From a bacterium (lineage in GTDB: Bacteria > Patescibacteria > Paceibacteria > UBA9973): DNA of 6,065 bases. The translations under genes and the position numbers were made by a program. The stretch covers positions 1 through 6,065 of the forward strand of contig JAKALG010000054.1 of NCBI GenBank assembly GCA_021813235.1. The letters run 5' to 3'. This document shows, piece by piece, positions 4,415 through 6,065 of this stretch. The notes beneath the pieces are model-generated. The model was not told the origin of the DNA, did no database searches, and worked only from the letters and a program-made list of their open reading frames with translations. Positions within the stretch are counted from its first letter, which is position 1, and the number at the start of each line of letters is the position of its first letter.

Positions 4415-6065
4415 ATCCCAGAGTTTTTTGTAAACTCCATCTTTTTTATTTGCGAGCTCCTCATGGTTTCCATCTTCCATAATTTTCCCATTTTTTATAA
4501 CGATGATTCTATCCATTTGCCTTATAGTAGAAAGTCTGTGTGCAATGACTATTGTCGTCTTCCCTTTTATAAGTTTGACGAGAGCATCCTGAATCAATGC
4601 TTCAGAGTGAGAATCAAGAGAAGATGTCGCTTCATCTAAAATAAGTATTGGGGCATTTTTAAGAATCGCCCTAGCGATAGCCACACGCTGTCGTTCACCA
4701 CCTGAAAGTTTTACTCCTCGCTCCCCTACATATGTCTCATATTTTTCTGGCAATTGGTCTATAAAGTCATCACAGTGAGCTAAGTGGGATGCTACTAATA
4801 CTTCTTCGTCTGTAGCATCTCTTCTACCATAACGAATATTCTCCATTAAAGTACGATGAAAAAGTACAGGATCTTGTGGAACGAAAGCAATTTGTTCTCG
4901 AAGATTTTCTTGAGAAATTTTGCTGATATCTATTCCGTCAATCATGATTTTGCCATCAGTAAGATTAAATAACCTCATAAGCAAGCGTACAAAGGTCGTT
5001 TTGCCAGAACCAGAAGGACCAACGATAGCTATTTTCTGTCCTGCAGGTATAATTAAAGAAAAATTATCTAATATTCTATTGTTATTGTTTTTATAAATAT
5101 AAGTCACATTATTAAAAGCGACTTCCCCTTTTATATTTTTGGCAATTTCTGTCGGTTTATCAATAATTTCATATGGCATATCTAAAATAAGAGCCATCTC
5201 TTGAGCATCAGCAAAACTCTCATAAAATGCACGAGTAATTGAACCAAAACTCCAAAGATTTTCAATAAGACGAATTAAATAACTTTGCAACAATACAATA
5301 ACAGGTAAAGAAATAAGTCCTAACTTCCAATCAGCGAGAGCAATCCAAAAAACAATAAATTCAATGGAAAGAGAATAAAAAGATTCAATGGCATTTAAAC
5401 CTTCCCATAGATACCAATTAAAGGTCGCTATCTTGTTTTGTTTTTCTGTTGTATATCTAACACGTTCATCTTCTTCCTTTTGACCAGTAAATAACTGAAT
5501 TGAAGAATGATTACCTATAGAATCAGATAAAACTCCGGTGGTTTCACTATCACTTTCCGCTGAAAGAATATCATATTTAAGTTTATATCTTATATAAATA
5601 AAAGCTGTTAATATAAATACAACACAAAATATTCCTAAAATATAAGAGTATTTTGGAAGTAAAGTATAAATGGCAATAACTGTACCAACACCACGAACAA
5701 GAAGTGGTAAGCCATCAAAAATCATTCTATCAGCTAGTTTTTTAAAGGCTATTGCATATTTATTTATTTTTCTCACTAATGATCCACCAAAATTATTTAC
5801 AAAAAAAGAAAAGGAATGGCCTACCATATATGAAAATGCTTGTTGTCTAAGACCTGTCATAACGCTCGATTCAAAATATGCGAGAGAAAATCCTGCAATT
5901 CTACGAATAGCCCAACGAAAAAGATTTAATACTAAAATAAAAATAATTATTGATTTTGCTACTCCCACAACTGTAAAATTGTTTGCGCTTAAAGCATTCC
6001 AAAGTTTCAAATATTGAAACGGAATATAAACATCAAGAATTGAAGCCACTACCGTGGTAATAACA
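4382..6065 (-). CDS. ABC exporter, fused membrane and ATPase domains (MsbA/ABCB-like half-transporter), N-terminus cut by window edge
   Basis: An inner-membrane ATP-driven exporter; half-transporters of this type dimerise to move lipids, peptides or drugs, and the substrate here is unknown. Residues are numbered from a GTG at 6049, which is probably not the start: the frame stays open to the window edge (codons read VITTV before it) and the first helix clearly begins earlier, so the gene is 5'-truncated. The membrane domain has hydrophobic helices near 33-48, 116-132, 134-155 and 225-258, with the typical 'SFFVNNFGGSLVRKIN' coupling region (81-96). The ATPase domain (about 308-545) is complete: Walker A GPSGSGKTT (344-352), Q-loop FVPQDP (389-394), signature LSGGERQ (448-454), Walker B ILILDE (468-473), D-loop SSLDS (476-480) and switch histidine IAHRLS (502-507). 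All catalytic residues look intact. The stop (TAA, 4384-4382) lies inside the convergent PaaX-like gene. Confidence 0.95.
   Translation of the reverse strand, partial: VITTVVASILDVYIPFQYLKLWNALSANNFTVVGVAKSIIIFILVLNLFRWAIRRIAGFSLAYFESSVMTGLRQQAFSYMVGHSFSFFVNNFGGSLVRKINKYAIAFKKLADRMIFDGLPLLVRGVGTVIAIYTLLPKYSYILGIFCVVFILTAFIYIRYKLKYDILSAESDSETTGVLSDSIGNHSSIQLFTGQKEEDERVRYTTEKQNKIATFNWYLWEGLNAIESFYSLSIEFIVFWIALADWKLGLISLPVIVLLQSYLIRLIENLWSFGSITRAFYESFADAQEMALILDMPYEIIDKPTEIAKNIKGEVAFNNVTYIYKNNNNRILDNFSLIIPAGQKIAIVGPSGSGKTTFVRLLMRLFNLTDGKIMIDGIDISKISQENLREQIAFVPQDPVLFHRTLMENIRYGRRDATDEEVLVASHLAHCDDFIDQLPEKYETYVGERGVKLSGGERQRVAIARAILKNAPILILDEATSSLDSHSEALIQDALVKLIKGKTTIVIAHRLSTIRQMDRIIVIKNGKIMEDGNHEELANKKDGVYKKLWDLQAGGFKNII
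4421..4447 (+). terminator. Weak intrinsic terminator for the PaaX-like gene
   Basis: Seven bases after the PaaX-like stop, GAGTTT (4421-4426) pairs with AAACTC (4432-4437) across a five-base loop. TTTTTT follows at 4442-4447. The stem is only 6 bp with two G-C pairs and the T run is offset by four bases, so it is marginal. It lies wholly within the coding sequence of the convergent ABC exporter gene. Confidence 0.25.

Noticed and set aside
5670..6017. A 115-codon plus-strand open frame opposite the ABC exporter
   Set aside because: It lies antisense to the membrane domain and shows no recognisable domain or start signal.

Overview
The window looks like a piece of a low-GC bacterial chromosome, most likely from the Candidate Phyla Radiation (Patescibacteria, Parcubacteria-like). 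The grounds are indirect. There is a truncated TraD/VirB4-type ATPase with the N-terminal style I associate with CPR conjugation-like ATPases (FGIKRKDRRQH followed by Walker A). There is an orphan PaaX/Cas2-like protein, very tight spacing, almost no Shine-Dalgarno sequences, and lone genes rather than conventional operons. The standard code fits: Trp is TGG, no gene here needs readthrough, and the visible stops are TAA (4) and TAG (2). Lineage is an inference; only database searches or a phylogeny would settle it.

Layout, left to right. (1) 1-181, minus: the first 60 codons of a P-loop ATPase that runs off the left edge, driven by a near-consensus promoter (TTGATA, 17 bp, TATAAT) that leaves almost no leader. 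(2) 231-1808, minus: three closely packed small genes, transcribed in the order DUF3467-like protein (93 aa), unknown protein with a PPEIPR motif (210 aa), and a three-helix membrane protein with coiled-coil flanks (218 aa). The gaps are 1 and 5 bases. (3) 1856-3763, minus: a full-length dnaK, whose stop codon abuts a TATAAT box that may serve the three-gene cluster. (4) 3764-3862: a 99-bp AT-rich divergent intergenic region. (5) 3863-4414, plus: a winged-helix plus PaaX C-terminal (Cas2-like fold) protein containing an in-frame GC-rich hairpin. (6) 4382-6065, minus: an ABC exporter (fused membrane and ATPase domains), convergent with and overlapping the PaaX-like gene by 33 bp, and open at the right edge.

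How the parts relate: DnaK is housekeeping protein folding. The PaaX-like gene is divergent from it and could act on the shared intergenic region, but nothing proves this. The three-gene cluster is the most novel part: a small cytosolic protein, a protein of unknown fold and a membrane protein, co-directional and nearly touching, immediately upstream of a conjugation-type ATPase. No stretch over 300 bases lacks a gene. No tRNA, rRNA, CRISPR array or insertion sequence was seen.
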